Assembly (NCBI GenBank): GCA_910575665.1
Contig: CAJTFB010000014.1
Coordinates: 31,610 to 95,609 of the forward strand
Direction of reading: 5' to 3'
DNA from: Eubacteriaceae bacterium
GTDB taxonomy: Bacteria; Bacillota; Clostridia; Lachnospirales; Lachnospiraceae
DNA length: 64,000 bases
A program made the position numbers and the translations under genes. Of the stretch, positions 50,957-60,581 are shown in pieces. The stretch's first letter is position 1; every line of letters begins with the position of its first letter. The notes under the pieces were generated by a model. That model had not been told where the DNA came from. It made no database searches and saw nothing but the letters and a program-made list of their open reading frames with translations.

Positions 50957-51406
50957 ATGAGCAGAAAAATAAAGATTATGATATCTGTGGTCTGTACACT
51001 TTGGATTGTGGTGTTTGCACAAATTATTTTGACAAAGGCATATGTAAAAAGAAATGACATGACACAGGCATTTGCTAGAAATCAGCTTGCCATCGCGGCG
51101 CAGAGCGGGGAACTTCCCGAAATCTGCCAGGAGGGCGGCTGGGTTATGGGTAAACTGCCTGGAAAACTGTCCACTGAGGAGAAACAGAGGATGGCACAGA
51201 GCTTGTTTGGCTACGAGGGCGGTGGTAGCATCATGGAACAGGAGACGAAGGGATACTATGTTGCCTACGGCTATACCAATGGTATTGATATGGTGCGGCG
51301 AGTGAATGGAAAAGTGATCAACATGAACGTGGCGATCACCTATGATGAAAATGAAGATAAGAGTGTTGTGTATTTTGGAGTGCCGATACTAAATCAGGAT
51401 TTTTAG
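50957..51406 (+). CDS. YwmB-like secreted or membrane-anchored protein
   Basis: 149 residues, ATG 50957 behind GGGAAGGGAGAAACG. An N-terminal hydrophobic helix (KIMISVVCTLWIVVFAQIIL) is a signal or anchor; the rest (KLSTEEKQRMAQSLFGYEGG, YYVAYGYTNGIDMVRRVNGK) resembles the TATA-box-binding-fold YwmB family. Its leader can form two small hairpins (AAGCC/GGCTT, CGTCCGAT/ATCGGACG). Function unknown. Confidence 0.6.
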   Translation: MSRKIKIMISVVCTLWIVVFAQIILTKAYVKRNDMTQAFARNQLAIAAQSGELPEICQEGGWVMGKLPGKLSTEEKQRMAQSLFGYEGGGSIMEQETKGYYVAYGYTNGIDMVRRVNGKVINMNVAITYDENEDKSVVYFGVPILNQDF

Positions 51407-51529
51407 GATAAGGAGATATCAGCCCAAAAAATGTGTAGATTTTGTGAACTTTCAAAAAAAGCTTGCCCTGAAGCCGGCTATAGATGTTATGATATGGAAA
51501 GCAAGAAAAAATAATGGAGGTTCACGCAA

Positions 51530-52639
51530 ATGAGAATCTTGTTTTACCTGATGCCAGCGGTAGTCTATATTCCTGTGGGGATTTATCTGTACCATTTTAT
51601 GAAACGGCTCCTGTCGCTGTTTCGTATAAAACGGAGCAAAAAAGCGGATAAGATCATAGCAGTGGTCTTTGCTGTGGCGTGTGCAGCGGCAGGCTGGCGG
51701 GTTTATGATGTGGGTTCTGTTGCAGTGCTTTATTTTGTTGTGTGTTCGCTGCTGCTAGATGGAGTTCACCAGCTTCTTAAAAGATACTTGAAAGAAAACA
51801 GAGGTGTGCGGATATGGAATGTGATCCATAAAAGTGGAATTATTCCCGTTTTGGTTGTCAGCATATTGTTTACTTATGGTTATGTCAATATCCATCAGGT
51901 GAGAGAGACCGCTTACACACTGCAGTCTGACAAAATATCGGGAGAAGGGCTGAGGATTGCCCAGATCTCAGATTTACATATGGGAACGACGATGGGAGTG
52001 GAGGAACTTCGTGGATATTGTGAAAAAATTCAGGCGAAAGATCCGGATATCCTCTTTCTCACAGGAGATATTTTTGATGAGAGAACAGAAAAGTCAATGA
52101 TGGAGGAAGCCGCCGGCATACTGGGGCACATTGATGCAAAATATGGTGTGTATTATGTCTGGGGAAACCATGATCCCAATCATTATTCAGCACAGGCGGA
52201 ATATAGTATGGAGGAGCTGCGACGTGTGCTTGCCGACAGCCGAATCCGGGTGCTGGAAGATGAAGCGGTACAGGTGACACCGGAGCTAGCAGTTATTGGA
52301 CGGATGGAACAGTCTTTGGACCGAAACCGAAAGAGCGTTCAAGAACTGGCAACAGGTTTGGAACCTGATTCTTATCAGATCGTTCTCGACCACCGACCGG
52401 TGGAACTGGAAGAAAATGCAGCTGCCGGGGTGGATCTGCAGCTTTCGGGGCATACCCATGCGGGGCAGATCTGGCCGACAGGACAGCTGGCGGAACTTTT
52501 GGGAATCAACGAGATGAATTATGGATTAAAAAATATAGACGGTTTCCATGCTATCGTCAGTTCTGGCATTGCCGGATGGGGATATGCGGTGCGGACGGGA
52601 GGACATTCAGAGTATGTCCTCATTGACGTGAAACCATAG
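51530..52639 (+). CDS. membrane-anchored metallophosphoesterase (YkuE-like)
   Basis: 369 residues, ATG 51530 with AATGGAGG upstream. Three to four N-terminal membrane segments (residues 4-22, 43-62, 67-85, 105-122), then a calcineurin-like domain: QISDLHMG, FLTGDIFDERTE, VWGNHDPNH, LSGHTHAGQIWP. The active site faces outward if the last segment crosses. Substrate unknown. Confidence 0.9.
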   Translation: MRILFYLMPAVVYIPVGIYLYHFMKRLLSLFRIKRSKKADKIIAVVFAVACAAAGWRVYDVGSVAVLYFVVCSLLLDGVHQLLKRYLKENRGVRIWNVIHKSGIIPVLVVSILFTYGYVNIHQVRETAYTLQSDKISGEGLRIAQISDLHMGTTMGVEELRGYCEKIQAKDPDILFLTGDIFDERTEKSMMEEAAGILGHIDAKYGVYYVWGNHDPNHYSAQAEYSMEELRRVLADSRIRVLEDEAVQVTPELAVIGRMEQSLDRNRKSVQELATGLEPDSYQIVLDHRPVELEENAAAGVDLQLSGHTHAGQIWPTGQLAELLGINEMNYGLKNIDGFHAIVSSGIAGWGYAVRTGGHSEYVLIDVKP

Positions 52640-52688
52640 ATACAGCCCGTTCAGATATCAGCTGACAAGGGTGACTTCCAGGTAAAAG

Positions 52689-52714
52689 TTAGCTCGACGA
52701 TACCGTCGAGCTAA
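52689..52714. repeat. dispersed hairpin repeat, copy 2 (terminator-like)
   Basis: TTAGCTCGACG (52689-52699) and CGTCGAGCTAA (52704-52714) pair perfectly around ATAC. It lies between the convergent metallophosphoesterase and MCP genes. The outer arms match those of copy 1 at 2175-2208. Confidence 0.7.
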
Positions 52715-52732
52715 TCTTATGCCAAATTTCTG

Positions 52733-53551
52733 TTATAATTTAATATCACTTTCCAGTTCTTTTGCAATGTAAACCGTCTGTTCCAGTGCGTTTCTGATGG
52801 AGCTTATGCTGTCTATATGGCTTTTTGCCACATCATTTGCATCTTTTATAGAGTCTACAATAGTTTCAAGATGGGTGACGATCTCAGACAAAGTTTTCTT
52901 TATTTCTGTGGCGGAACTGCCACTGTCTTCTGCCAATTTTCCCATCTGTGTAGCAACCACGGCAAATCCTCTGCCTGCTTCTCCGCTTCGTGCGGCCTCA
53001 ATGGAGGCATTTAGTGCAAGTATATTGGAATGGGAGGCATTATTGCTGATCTTATTTACAACATCTGCCGCTTTGGTGACGTCCTTCTCCACATCGGAAG
53101 TCATCTTATTCATATTTGTCAGCATATGAAATAGATTTTCGATCCCACCGATGACATCCTGAATGGAATCATCAATTTCCTGAATGGAGTCCTGGAACCT
53201 TGTGGCGATATTCTTAATCTTCTCTTTGCCTTCTATAGAGTAAGAACATGTTATGCAGCCCACCACTTCTCCGTTGTCTTTAACTGGCACCAGATTTCCC
53301 TCAACGGGAAAGCCCATGACCTCTTCCGGAAGATAATTATGCTTTGTAACACCTGTTGCGATAACTTCATCAAAGATCCCGCTGGGATCCTCAAACACGG
53401 AGCCAACCTCTACCTGCGGGGGGATTCCCTTAGGAAGTGAAAAACCCTGAACGACTTTGTCCTTATCCATAACGGATATGATCAGTTCTTTGTCAAACAG
53501 CTGGCTTATAATGTCGAGATTATCGACGATATACTGCAATTTTTCATTCAT
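52733..53551 (-). CDS. soluble methyl-accepting chemotaxis protein
   Basis: 272 residues from ATG 53551 (AATAGGAGGTATAC upstream). No membrane segment. An N-terminal sensor part (about 1-110) is followed by an MCP signalling domain with the tip motif [40 protein letters not shown]. Compared with most MCPs the coiled coil is short (about 160 residues). The N-terminal motif [16 protein letters not shown] resembles PAS-like cytosolic sensors. Fits the flagellar genes elsewhere in the window. Confidence 0.88.
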   Translation of the reverse strand: MNEKLQYIVDNLDIISQLFDKELIISVMDKDKVVQGFSLPKGIPPQVEVGSVFEDPSGIFDEVIATGVTKHNYLPEEVMGFPVEGNLVPVKDNGEVVGCITCSYSIEGKEKIKNIATRFQDSIQEIDDSIQDVIGGIENLFHMLTNMNKMTSDVEKDVTKAADVVNKISNNASHSNILALNASIEAARSGEAGRGFAVVATQMGKLAEDSGSSATEIKKTLSEIVTHLETIVDSIKDANDVAKSHIDSISSIRNALEQTVYIAKELESDIKL

Positions 53552-53599
53552 ATTATGTATACCTCCTATTTTAGATCTTTTCTCTCTGCCCATACCTGA

Positions 53600-53627
53600 A
53601 TTATACATGGTATTTTAGATATGTCAA
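53600..53627 (-). promoter_or_regulatory. promoter of the MCP gene
   Basis: On the minus strand TTGACA (53627-53622), 16 bases, TATAAT (53605-53600); a sigma-A rather than sigma-D promoter. Confidence 0.7.
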
Positions 53628-53688
53628 TAACAGATCCAGATAGAACAAGAAATTGATTTCTAATTTGATTCATATGATATTTTTAGGA

Positions 53689-54321
53689 TTATGACTTACA
53701 ATTCCCCTTATAATAAAATACCGCCAGTTGGGTTCGGTCCCGCAGCTCCAGCTTTTCCAGAATATTGCTGAGGTAGTTGCGGACTGTTCCCTCGCTGAGA
53801 AAGAGTCTTTTTGCGATTTCCCGGTTGTTCAAACCTTCTGCTACCAGTGAGATCAATGTTTGTTCTCTCTCGGAGATATCATATTTATCAAAGTTTGGTC
53901 CACTGGCAGGCGTACCCATAAGGCGGGGAAGCCTGCCAGTGATTTCATTGCCAAATACATTTTGCCCTCCTTCCACCGCGAGAAGTGCAGGGACAATGCT
54001 TTCAAAATTCTGCTTGAGTATATACCCTTTTGCCCCCATTTTTAATGCCTTTACGATATATTCATCATCGGAAAAGGTGGTAAGAAATAAGATTTTAGCC
54101 TCTGGATGTGTAGACAGAATATGCACTCCTGCTTCCAAGCCGGTCATGCCTTCCATGCGGATATCCATGAGAAGGATGTCCGGAGCAAGTGAATCATAGA
54201 GCTCAACTGCCTCCGCTCCGCTATTTCCGATCCCCGCGATCTCTACCTGACCGCTGGCTTCTAAAATTGTTTTTAGTGAGAGAGAGACGAGTTTATCGTC
54301 ATCAATGATCAAAACTTTCAT
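53689..54321 (-). CDS. NarL/LuxR-type response regulator
   Basis: 210 residues, ATG 54321 inside the kinase gene end (20-base overlap) with AAAAGGAGCC upstream. Receiver with Asp-Asp at 7-8 and phosphoacceptor Asp53 (ILLMDIRMEGM), Lys in GYILKQ; C-terminal LuxR HTH (VAEGLNNREIAKRLFLSEGT, then VRNYLSNILEKL). Pairs with the DesK-type kinase before it and probably controls the divergent ABC exporter. Confidence 0.93.
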   Translation of the reverse strand: MKVLIIDDDKLVSLSLKTILEASGQVEIAGIGNSGAEAVELYDSLAPDILLMDIRMEGMTGLEAGVHILSTHPEAKILFLTTFSDDEYIVKALKMGAKGYILKQNFESIVPALLAVEGGQNVFGNEITGRLPRLMGTPASGPNFDKYDISEREQTLISLVAEGLNNREIAKRLFLSEGTVRNYLSNILEKLELRDRTQLAVFYYKGNCKS

Positions 54322-55390
54322 ATCTGGCTCCTTTTGTGATTGAGATATTTAATAAAAACCCATGTGCTGTGTCGATGCGCATGGTTCCCCCCAGAGAATG
54401 TACACGGTCCCGGATTCCCGAAAGCCCAATGCCATCTGTCTTAGGTGGCAGTTTATCGGGAGTACCATTGTCGCGGATCTGTAGCAGATAAAATCCGGGA
54501 TGTTCCCTCACCGTGATTTTGCCGGAGTCACCACTGCTGTGTTTGTGGATGTTATTTACCGCTTCTTTGACGATGGAGATAAATGCGTATTTGATTTCTC
54601 TTGGCAGATCCTCATCCACATCGTATTCTAGATGAATCGAAACTTCCGGGGCAGAAGATGCGATCTCTTGCAAAACGCTTTGAAGGTCGATGGATTCATC
54701 GTGGAGGTCATGGACGCTGGTGCGAATGCTGGTCATGGCAGTATTCAATGTGTCCTTCAGCGTATCCAGAGGCTCTTCTAGCTCTGGATCTCGGTTGATG
54801 ACTTTGAGGGCGCCGGTCTGTAAGATGGAACGGGTCAGCATGTGTCCCACATTATCATGGATCTCTCTGGCGATACGGTTTCGCTCGGAAAGTGTCGCTG
54901 CGTGTATCTCTGAATCTTGTTTTTGGATCAATGCTTGATTGTGCTCTTTCAGATGGATCTCAGCTTCTGTGCTGCGGTCTCTTATGAGATGAAGTTCCCG
55001 CAAAAGGCCTTGATTTTTTCTAGAATATCCAGCAAGTAAAAAACTGAGGGAAATAAGCAGCAAATAAGGGAAAAGAAGCATTTTCGGAAGCCATAAAAGA
55101 GCTCGGATTGCGGCGGGGGTGCCTGCAGCTAGCAAAAGTTTCTCACGTCTGTACGTGGCATCGTATATAAGAAGGGGAAGAAAGGGGGAAAAACCTGGGA
55201 CAATAAGGCAGAAAAGGGAAAATAACAGCACCAGTATATCACAAATCCTGGTATCCCTAAAAAAGCTGCACAGACAGCTTAATAGAAGGGACAGGGTAAC
55301 GGCGATGATGGCCTGATCCTTCACACCCAGGCACCAGATGAAATAACAGCCAGCCAGATAAATCAACAGTTTATTGCCCAGGTCCTGCAT
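54302..55390 (-). CDS. DesK/LiaS-type sensor histidine kinase
   Basis: 362 residues, ATG 55390 with GAGGAAGGGGGG upstream. Four or five N-terminal membrane segments without a sizeable external loop (residues 7-130), a coiled coil, the HisKA_3 dimer domain with His178 in REIHDNVGHMLTRS, and HATPase_c (IVKEAVNNIHKHS, TDGIGLSGIRDRVHSLGG). Intramembrane sensing of envelope stress is typical of this type. Confidence 0.92.
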   Translation of the reverse strand: MQDLGNKLLIYLAGCYFIWCLGVKDQAIIAVTLSLLLSCLCSFFRDTRICDILVLLFSLFCLIVPGFSPFLPLLIYDATYRREKLLLAAGTPAAIRALLWLPKMLLFPYLLLISLSFLLAGYSRKNQGLLRELHLIRDRSTEAEIHLKEHNQALIQKQDSEIHAATLSERNRIAREIHDNVGHMLTRSILQTGALKVINRDPELEEPLDTLKDTLNTAMTSIRTSVHDLHDESIDLQSVLQEIASSAPEVSIHLEYDVDEDLPREIKYAFISIVKEAVNNIHKHSSGDSGKITVREHPGFYLLQIRDNGTPDKLPPKTDGIGLSGIRDRVHSLGGTMRIDTAHGFLLNISITKGARYESFDH

Positions 55391-55427
55391 AGTATCCCCC
55401 CTTCCTCAAGATTTTTTGTATTTCTTC

Positions 55428-55463
55428 TTATCTCGATGGTGCGAATTTGCGCCACTAAACTAA
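55428..55463. repeat. dispersed hairpin repeat, copy 3
   Basis: TTATCTCGATGGTGCGAA against TTTGCGCCACTAAACTAA forms an extended stem with several G-U pairs. It shares the core TCGATGG(C/T)GC(A/G)AATTTGC(A/G)CC with copy 1 at 2175-2208. Located in the 5' leader of the histidine kinase transcript. Confidence 0.5.
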
Positions 55464-55491
55464 GTATACTTCAAATGTGTAAAAATAACAA
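55463..55491 (-). promoter_or_regulatory. promoter of the two-component operon
   Basis: On the minus strand TTGTTA (55491-55486), 17 bases, TATACT (55468-55463). A palindrome TGACAAATGTCA (55493-55504) adjoins the -35 and could be a regulator site. Confidence 0.55.
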
Positions 55492-55514
55492 ATGACAAAT
55501 GTCACAGGTAAAAC

Positions 55515-55557
55515 ATGATACTGTTCACTTTCAAAACAGGAAAGTATCATTTATAAT
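55515..55557 (+). promoter_or_regulatory. ABC-exporter promoter with flanking dyad
   Basis: TATAAT at 55552-55557 lacks a good -35. Directly upstream, ATGATACT (55515-55522) and AGTATCAT (55543-55550) form a perfect 8-base dyad with a 20-base gap, a suitable site for the divergent response regulator. Confidence 0.55.
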
Positions 55558-55592
55558 AATGGCATAATGAAAGAAAATGAGGAGGAGATTGC

Positions 55593-56534
55593 ATGGCAGC
55601 GGTGATCGAAGTAGAAAATCTGGTAAAACGCTATAAAGAGCTGGTGGCACTGGATCATTTTAATCTGACGATTCAGGAGGGAGAGATTTTTGGGCTGCTG
55701 GGGCCGAACGGTTCTGGAAAGACTACAGCGATTAGTTCCATTCTGTCCCTGCTCCGATACGACAAAGGTAGGATCCGGGTATTTGGAAAAGAGATGCGTC
55801 CGGATTCTTATGATAGTAAAAGGGAGATCGGAGTGGTACTGCAGAATGTAGCTGTATTTGATGAACTTACGGTATATGAAAATATAGACTATTTCTGCGG
55901 GCTTTATGTCAAAGACAAGAAGAAGAGAAAACAGTATGTAGAAGAGGCGATCCAGTTTGTAGAGATGGATGAGTTCCGCAGATTTTATCCGAAGAAGCTC
56001 TCTGGGGGACTTCTTAGAAGGCTTAATATAGCCTGCGGCATCGCCCATAAGCCCAGACTGATATTTTTCGATGAACCCACAGTGGCGGTAGATCCCCAGA
56101 GCCGGAATAAGATTCTCGAAGGGATCATAGAACTGAATAAAAATGGGGCGACGATTGTATATACCTCCCACTATATGGAGGAGGTGGAGCAGATCTGCAG
56201 CCGCATCGCCATTATGGATAAGGGGCAGAATGTAGCCATCGGTACCAAAGAGGAATTGAAAAAGATGATCAAAAATACAGAGACAATCACGGTGGAGATC
56301 CCGGACTTAGAGGAGGAAAAACTGGCTCGTTTCCGGGAGCTGGATCATGCTTATGAGGCCGTGATGGAAAAGGGACAACTTCATATCCGTTTCAGTGGCG
56401 GCGGACAGAATCTGATCCATGTACTTGAACTGCTTCACGCCGATGGGATTCCATTTGGCAGGGTATTTACGGAACTGCCCACCTTAAACGACGTATTTCT
56501 TGAGATCACAGGAAAAGAGCTGAGGGATCAGTAG
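55593..56534 (+). CDS. ABC transporter ATP-binding protein (drug/lipid exporter type)
   Basis: 313 residues, ATG 55593 behind GAGGAGGAGATTGC. Walker A GLLGPNGSGKTTAIS, signature LSGGLLRRL, Walker B RLIFFDEPTVAVDP, H-loop YTSHYME. A C-terminal extension of about 90 residues is typical of DrrA/CcmA-like multidrug ATPases. Works with the two following permeases. Confidence 0.95.
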   Translation: MAAVIEVENLVKRYKELVALDHFNLTIQEGEIFGLLGPNGSGKTTAISSILSLLRYDKGRIRVFGKEMRPDSYDSKREIGVVLQNVAVFDELTVYENIDYFCGLYVKDKKKRKQYVEEAIQFVEMDEFRRFYPKKLSGGLLRRLNIACGIAHKPRLIFFDEPTVAVDPQSRNKILEGIIELNKNGATIVYTSHYMEEVEQICSRIAIMDKGQNVAIGTKEELKKMIKNTETITVEIPDLEEEKLARFRELDHAYEAVMEKGQLHIRFSGGGQNLIHVLELLHADGIPFGRVFTELPTLNDVFLEITGKELRDQ

Positions 56535-56547
56535 GAAGGAGTGCAGA

Positions 56548-57681
56548 ATGTTTCGACATGTATTAAAATATGGGCTTCTGTCCCTTCTGCGGACGAGGGA
56601 AATTGTGTTCTGGACACTGGCTTTCCCTTTTGCCCTCACCACGTTTATGTACCTGGCATTTGGTAATCTGTTTGAGACGACAGAACAGTTTCATGTCATT
56701 CCGGCAGCAGTGGTGCAGGAGAGCGAAAATGAAGTCTTTTCACAAATGCTGCGGCTGGCCTCGGAAGAAGGGGAAGACCAGCTGCTGGAGATACATGAGA
56801 CCACCAGGGAGAAGGCAGAGGAAATGCTGCTGGCAGGAGAGGTAAAGGGAATTCTCACTATGGGGGAAAAGCCCGCTCTGCAGGTGGCGGAGTCCGGTAT
56901 GGACCAGACGCTGCTGCAGATGATCCTGGATCAATTTATACAATATCAGAAAACGATATCCGATGTGGCGCAGCTGCATCCAGAAAAGGTCATGCAGGCG
57001 GTTTCCGCCCTTACATCCCAGGCAGAATATGTGGAGGAGCAGAGTTCCACAGAGAGTAGCCAGGACAATGTCATCAACTATTTTTACGCGGTACTGGCGA
57101 TGGTTTGCCTGTTTGCCAGTTTTGCAGGTTGTGACCGGATCCTGAAAATCCAGGCAAATGTCTCGGATTTGGGACAGCGTAGAAACATGATACCGGTACA
57201 CAAATTAAAAAGCATTTTGACAGATTTTTTGGCCTGCGAGGTGGTGCAGTACAGTATCGTAATCTTGCTTTTAACATATATGAAATTTGTACTGCGCCTG
57301 GAATTGGGAGATGATTTGCCTCAGATCCTGGTTCTCCTTTTTCTTGGCACCAGTTATGGCATTATGATAGGAATATTTGTGGGGTCCCTTCCCCGGCTGG
57401 GTGAGGGAGCGAAGATGGGAGTGCTGGTGAGTGTCAGTCTTGCCCTCAGCGCTATGAGTGATTTGATGATATCCGGCATAAAGAACAGCATCGAACATAA
57501 TGTGCCGTTTATAAACGATATCAACCCAGCAGCTTTGATCACAGATTCCTTCTATGCGCTGAATATCTATGAGACAGATGAGCGCTTTTGGGGAAATATG
57601 ATCGGTCTGGGGACAGGGGTTGTCGTATTGACGCTGGTAAGCTATTTTATGGTAAGGAGGAGCCGGTATGCAAGTTTATAA
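56548..57681 (+). CDS. ABC-2 type permease, first
   Basis: 377 residues, ATG 56548 (AGGAAGGAGTGCAG upstream). One N-terminal membrane segment, a large extracytoplasmic loop (about 40-185), then five membrane segments, the ABC-2 plan of YhgE/DrrB-like exporters. Overlaps the next permease by 14 bases. Substrate unknown. Confidence 0.9.
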   Translation: MFRHVLKYGLLSLLRTREIVFWTLAFPFALTTFMYLAFGNLFETTEQFHVIPAAVVQESENEVFSQMLRLASEEGEDQLLEIHETTREKAEEMLLAGEVKGILTMGEKPALQVAESGMDQTLLQMILDQFIQYQKTISDVAQLHPEKVMQAVSALTSQAEYVEEQSSTESSQDNVINYFYAVLAMVCLFASFAGCDRILKIQANVSDLGQRRNMIPVHKLKSILTDFLACEVVQYSIVILLLTYMKFVLRLELGDDLPQILVLLFLGTSYGIMIGIFVGSLPRLGEGAKMGVLVSVSLALSAMSDLMISGIKNSIEHNVPFINDINPAALITDSFYALNIYETDERFWGNMIGLGTGVVVLTLVSYFMVRRSRYASL

Positions 57682-58834
57682 GGTTTTCTTTCGAATATTA
57701 AATAAGCAAAAGATTCAGATCCTTATGTATCTGATCATATTCTTTAGCATTTCTATTGTTATGTCCTATCAGGGGGAGGATACCCAGAACGGGATGTTTA
57801 AAGCGCATTCCCACAAGCTTGTGATCTTTGACGAAGACGGATCGGAACTGAGTCAGGGCATGGCGGCATATCTGAGAGAGGGGAATGAAGAAGTAAAGAT
57901 AGAGGATGACAAAGAGACGATTCAGGATGAACTCTATAATCGAAGTATTCATTGTGTGATCCGGATCCCGAAAGGTTATGGGCGATCGCTGACGGAGGGT
58001 GGAGAGGCAGTGCGGCCAGAAGTTCAGAGCATTCCCGGAACCATCTATGCGGAGACTTTTAAAACTATGACAGGCAGGTACAGCTCGATTGCCAAAGCAT
58101 ATCGGGAGGGAGGTATAGATCCACAGCAGGTTGCGAAAAAGACAGTAGAAACATGCCAGGAAAAGGTTCCGGTAACGCTGGTGGAGGGAGGCAGGGAGAG
58201 CAGTCACCAGACGATGTACTATTTCTTTGCTTATTTTCCCTATATTTTTATCTCGATTTCCGTTGTGGGAATTGGCCCAATCCTTGTGGTATTTCATAAA
58301 AAAGAAGTCAGGGAACGCAATATTTGTTCCTGTTATCCGCTGCAGCGGACAAATTTTGAGCTATATGGAGGTATGATCACAGCAGAGACCGGTTTCTGCT
58401 TCTGTTACTTCCTGATGGTGTTTGCGGCTATGAAAGATCGGTCACAGCTCTTTCGTCTTCAGGGGATGCTGTACTGTCTCAATGTATTTTGCTTTATGGT
58501 GGTGACGTTGGGTATTGTATTTCTGGTTGGCGAGGTGGTAAGGAAAAATTCTGTGCTGAATATGATCTCTAATATCATCGCCCTGGGTATGAGTTTCCTG
58601 TGTGGAATCTTTGTGCCTTTAGAATTTCTGGGAGATGGTCTCATCAAGGCAGCACATTTTCTACCGGCGTACTGGTACATCACATCGGCGAGCTGGATCG
58701 ATCGCTATGTGCCCGGGCAGGCGATGGGAGAACTCTGGCGGGGCTTGGGAATCCAACTGCTGTTTGGTGCGGCGCTAGTCGGCGTTGGCTTGGCATATTC
58801 CAAAGCGAAGGTGGCAGCAGGGCAGAGAGAGTGA
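57668..58834 (+). CDS. ABC-2 type permease, second
   Basis: 388 residues, ATG 57668 inside the previous gene end (AAGGAGGAGCCGGT upstream). Same plan as its neighbour: one N-terminal segment (IQILMYLIIFFSISIVM), a large loop to about residue 175, then five segments. The two permeases likely form a heterodimer driven by the ATPase at 55593. Confidence 0.9.
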   Translation: MQVYKVFFRILNKQKIQILMYLIIFFSISIVMSYQGEDTQNGMFKAHSHKLVIFDEDGSELSQGMAAYLREGNEEVKIEDDKETIQDELYNRSIHCVIRIPKGYGRSLTEGGEAVRPEVQSIPGTIYAETFKTMTGRYSSIAKAYREGGIDPQQVAKKTVETCQEKVPVTLVEGGRESSHQTMYYFFAYFPYIFISISVVGIGPILVVFHKKEVRERNICSCYPLQRTNFELYGGMITAETGFCFCYFLMVFAAMKDRSQLFRLQGMLYCLNVFCFMVVTLGIVFLVGEVVRKNSVLNMISNIIALGMSFLCGIFVPLEFLGDGLIKAAHFLPAYWYITSASWIDRYVPGQAMGELWRGLGIQLLFGAALVGVGLAYSKAKVAAGQRE

Positions 58835-58905
58835 ATACCAGGAGAGGAATAAGCGGCCTTTACTTTTCATAGATTTATAAAAAGACGGAAAAAGGGATTC
58901 TTTTT

Positions 58906-59499
58906 ATGTTAAACAAACTTTGGGGGATCATGCTGCTGGCGGGAATCATCGTAGCAGCTTTTACAGGAAAGATCGGGGAGGCGGGAACCGCGGCCATCGA
59001 CTCGTCCAAGGAGGCAGTGACACTCTGCATCGCTATGCTGGGAGTTATGTCTATGTGGACAGGTATCATGAATGTTGCAAAAAAGGCAGGTCTGATCGAC
59101 GCCATGACGAAGGCGCTCCGACCTGCCCTTCGTTTTTTATTTCCAGGGGTTCCAGAGGGACACCGTGCAAATGAATACATCGCCTCCAATATAATTGCCA
59201 ATATGCTTGGGCTGGGGTGGGCGGCGACGCCCTACGGCCTCAAGGCTATGGAAGAAATGAAGGAGTTAAACCACGGTAGTCATATCGCCAGCGCGGATAT
59301 GTGCACGTTTCTTATCATCAATATTTCCTCGCTTCAGCTTATTCCGGTCAACATCATTGCTTACCGCAGCGAGTATGGCTCGATCTCGCCTACTTCCATC
59401 ATCGGAATGGGACTGGTGGCGACTTTGGTATCCACAGCGGTGGGAGTAATATTTTCTGTGGTGGCAAGAAGGTTCAGCAGAAAGGACGGTGGGGCATGA
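58906..59499 (+). CDS. spmA: spore maturation protein A
   Basis: 197 residues. Nucleoside-recognition/gate domain protein with several membrane segments: AAIDSSKEAVTLCIAMLGVM, NMLGLGWAATPYGLKAMEEM, FLIINISSLQLIPVN are diagnostic of SpmA. In Bacillus SpmA and SpmB are needed for spore core dehydration. The ribosome site is weak (AAAGGGATT, about 10 bases upstream). Confidence 0.93.
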   Translation: MLNKLWGIMLLAGIIVAAFTGKIGEAGTAAIDSSKEAVTLCIAMLGVMSMWTGIMNVAKKAGLIDAMTKALRPALRFLFPGVPEGHRANEYIASNIIANMLGLGWAATPYGLKAMEEMKELNHGSHIASADMCTFLIINISSLQLIPVNIIAYRSEYGSISPTSIIGMGLVATLVSTAVGVIFSVVARRFSRKDGGA

Positions 59500-60011
59500 G
59501 ATTTTTATATTATCTCTCAGATAGCATGATACCTTTTGTTCTGGTTTTGGTGGCGGGATATGGGCTTCTTCAGAAGGTGGATATATTTGATGCATTTATC
59601 GAAGGAGCTGTGGATGGTTTTAAGACGGTGTACAAAATACTGCCGACACTGATCGGCCTTATGATCGCAATCGGAGTACTTAGGCAATCCGGTAGTTTAG
59701 ACTATTTGGCGGGGGCGCTGGCGCCAGTGACCTCCTGCGTTGGTTTCCCTTCCGAACTGGTGCCTCTGGTCACCGTAAAAATGTTCTCTTCTTCCGCAGC
59801 CACCAGTCTTTTACTGGATGTCTACAAGCAGTTCGGACCAGACAGCAGTCTTGGGATACTTGCCTCGGTATTGATGAGCTGTTCAGAGACCATCTTTTAT
59901 ACGATGAGCGTGTACTTTATGACTGCCAGGGTGACCAGAACGAGATACACGCTGGCTGGGGCATTGTTTGCTACCCTGGCAGGAATCGTCGCATCGGTGC
60001 TATTGGTATAG
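59496..60011 (+). CDS. spmB: spore maturation protein B
   Basis: 171 residues from ATG 59496, which overlaps the spmA stop (ATGA); the frame is open upstream inside spmA but that is a shadow. FVLVLVAGYGLLQKVDIFDA, GAVDGFKTVYKILPTLIGLM and TVKMFSSSAATSLLLDVYKQ match SpmB. Translationally coupled partner of SpmA. Confidence 0.93.
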   Translation: MRFLYYLSDSMIPFVLVLVAGYGLLQKVDIFDAFIEGAVDGFKTVYKILPTLIGLMIAIGVLRQSGSLDYLAGALAPVTSCVGFPSELVPLVTVKMFSSSAATSLLLDVYKQFGPDSSLGILASVLMSCSETIFYTMSVYFMTARVTRTRYTLAGALFATLAGIVASVLLV

Positions 60012-60022
60012 TTAATTGAAAA

Positions 60023-60066
60023 TAACGGATACATTATACATAGATATATGGACAATGTATCCGTTA
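60023..60066 (+). terminator. terminator-like hairpin after spmB
   Basis: TAACGGATACATT (60023-60035) pairs perfectly with AATGTATCCGTTA (60054-60066) around an 18-base loop; AATTTATTT follows. The modest T-tract leaves room for a regulatory role. Confidence 0.6.
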
Positions 60067-60146
60067 AATTTATTTCCCTTGGTTGTTATCATAGAATTTA
60101 ATAACAGTTAATCAACAATTCTATGAAAGAAAGTAAGGGTATAGCT

Positions 60147-60536
60147 ATGGCGAAATCAGAAAAAAGGAAAGAGAAAAAACAAAAAAATCCGTGTAATTGC
60201 GGTGTGGGAAAAAGGCTGAGGACGATGCGGATACGAAATGGTCATACGGTACGCTATATCGCAGGAATTTTAAATCTTGAAGAGGACAGCTACCGCCGCA
60301 TCGAGTACGGCATCAATTCATTGTCAGCGGACAAGGCAAATATACTGCACAAAAAATTAGGTTATGATCTGAACTATATCATTGGTGGGACAAGTTTGTC
60401 TGTGGAACAGGAATATGCAGCATCCAGTGACAGCCGGGTGATCCATATGCTCTCGGAGGTCATTCGTCAGCTGGAGGCTATAGACAAAAAGATGGAACAG
60501 ACGTGCGGGGAAGACAGCGGGAATAGAAATAATTAA
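60147..60536 (+). CDS. helix-turn-helix protein (XRE-like)
   Basis: 129 residues from ATG 60147 (GTAAGGGTATAGC upstream; ATG 60123 possible). After a very basic start (KSEKRKEKKQKNPCN) comes an HTH: VGKRLRTMRIRNGHTVRYIA, LNLEEDSYRRIEYGINSLSA, then a C-terminal helix that may dimerise. Sits directly upstream of the agr-like genes, on the same strand, and might regulate them or be unrelated. Confidence 0.8.
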   Translation: MAKSEKRKEKKQKNPCNCGVGKRLRTMRIRNGHTVRYIAGILNLEEDSYRRIEYGINSLSADKANILHKKLGYDLNYIIGGTSLSVEQEYAASSDSRVIHMLSEVIRQLEAIDKKMEQTCGEDSGNRNN

Positions 60537-60581
60537 CAGATATCAATAACGTTGTCGTATTATGTCACAAAAGCGAAAATA

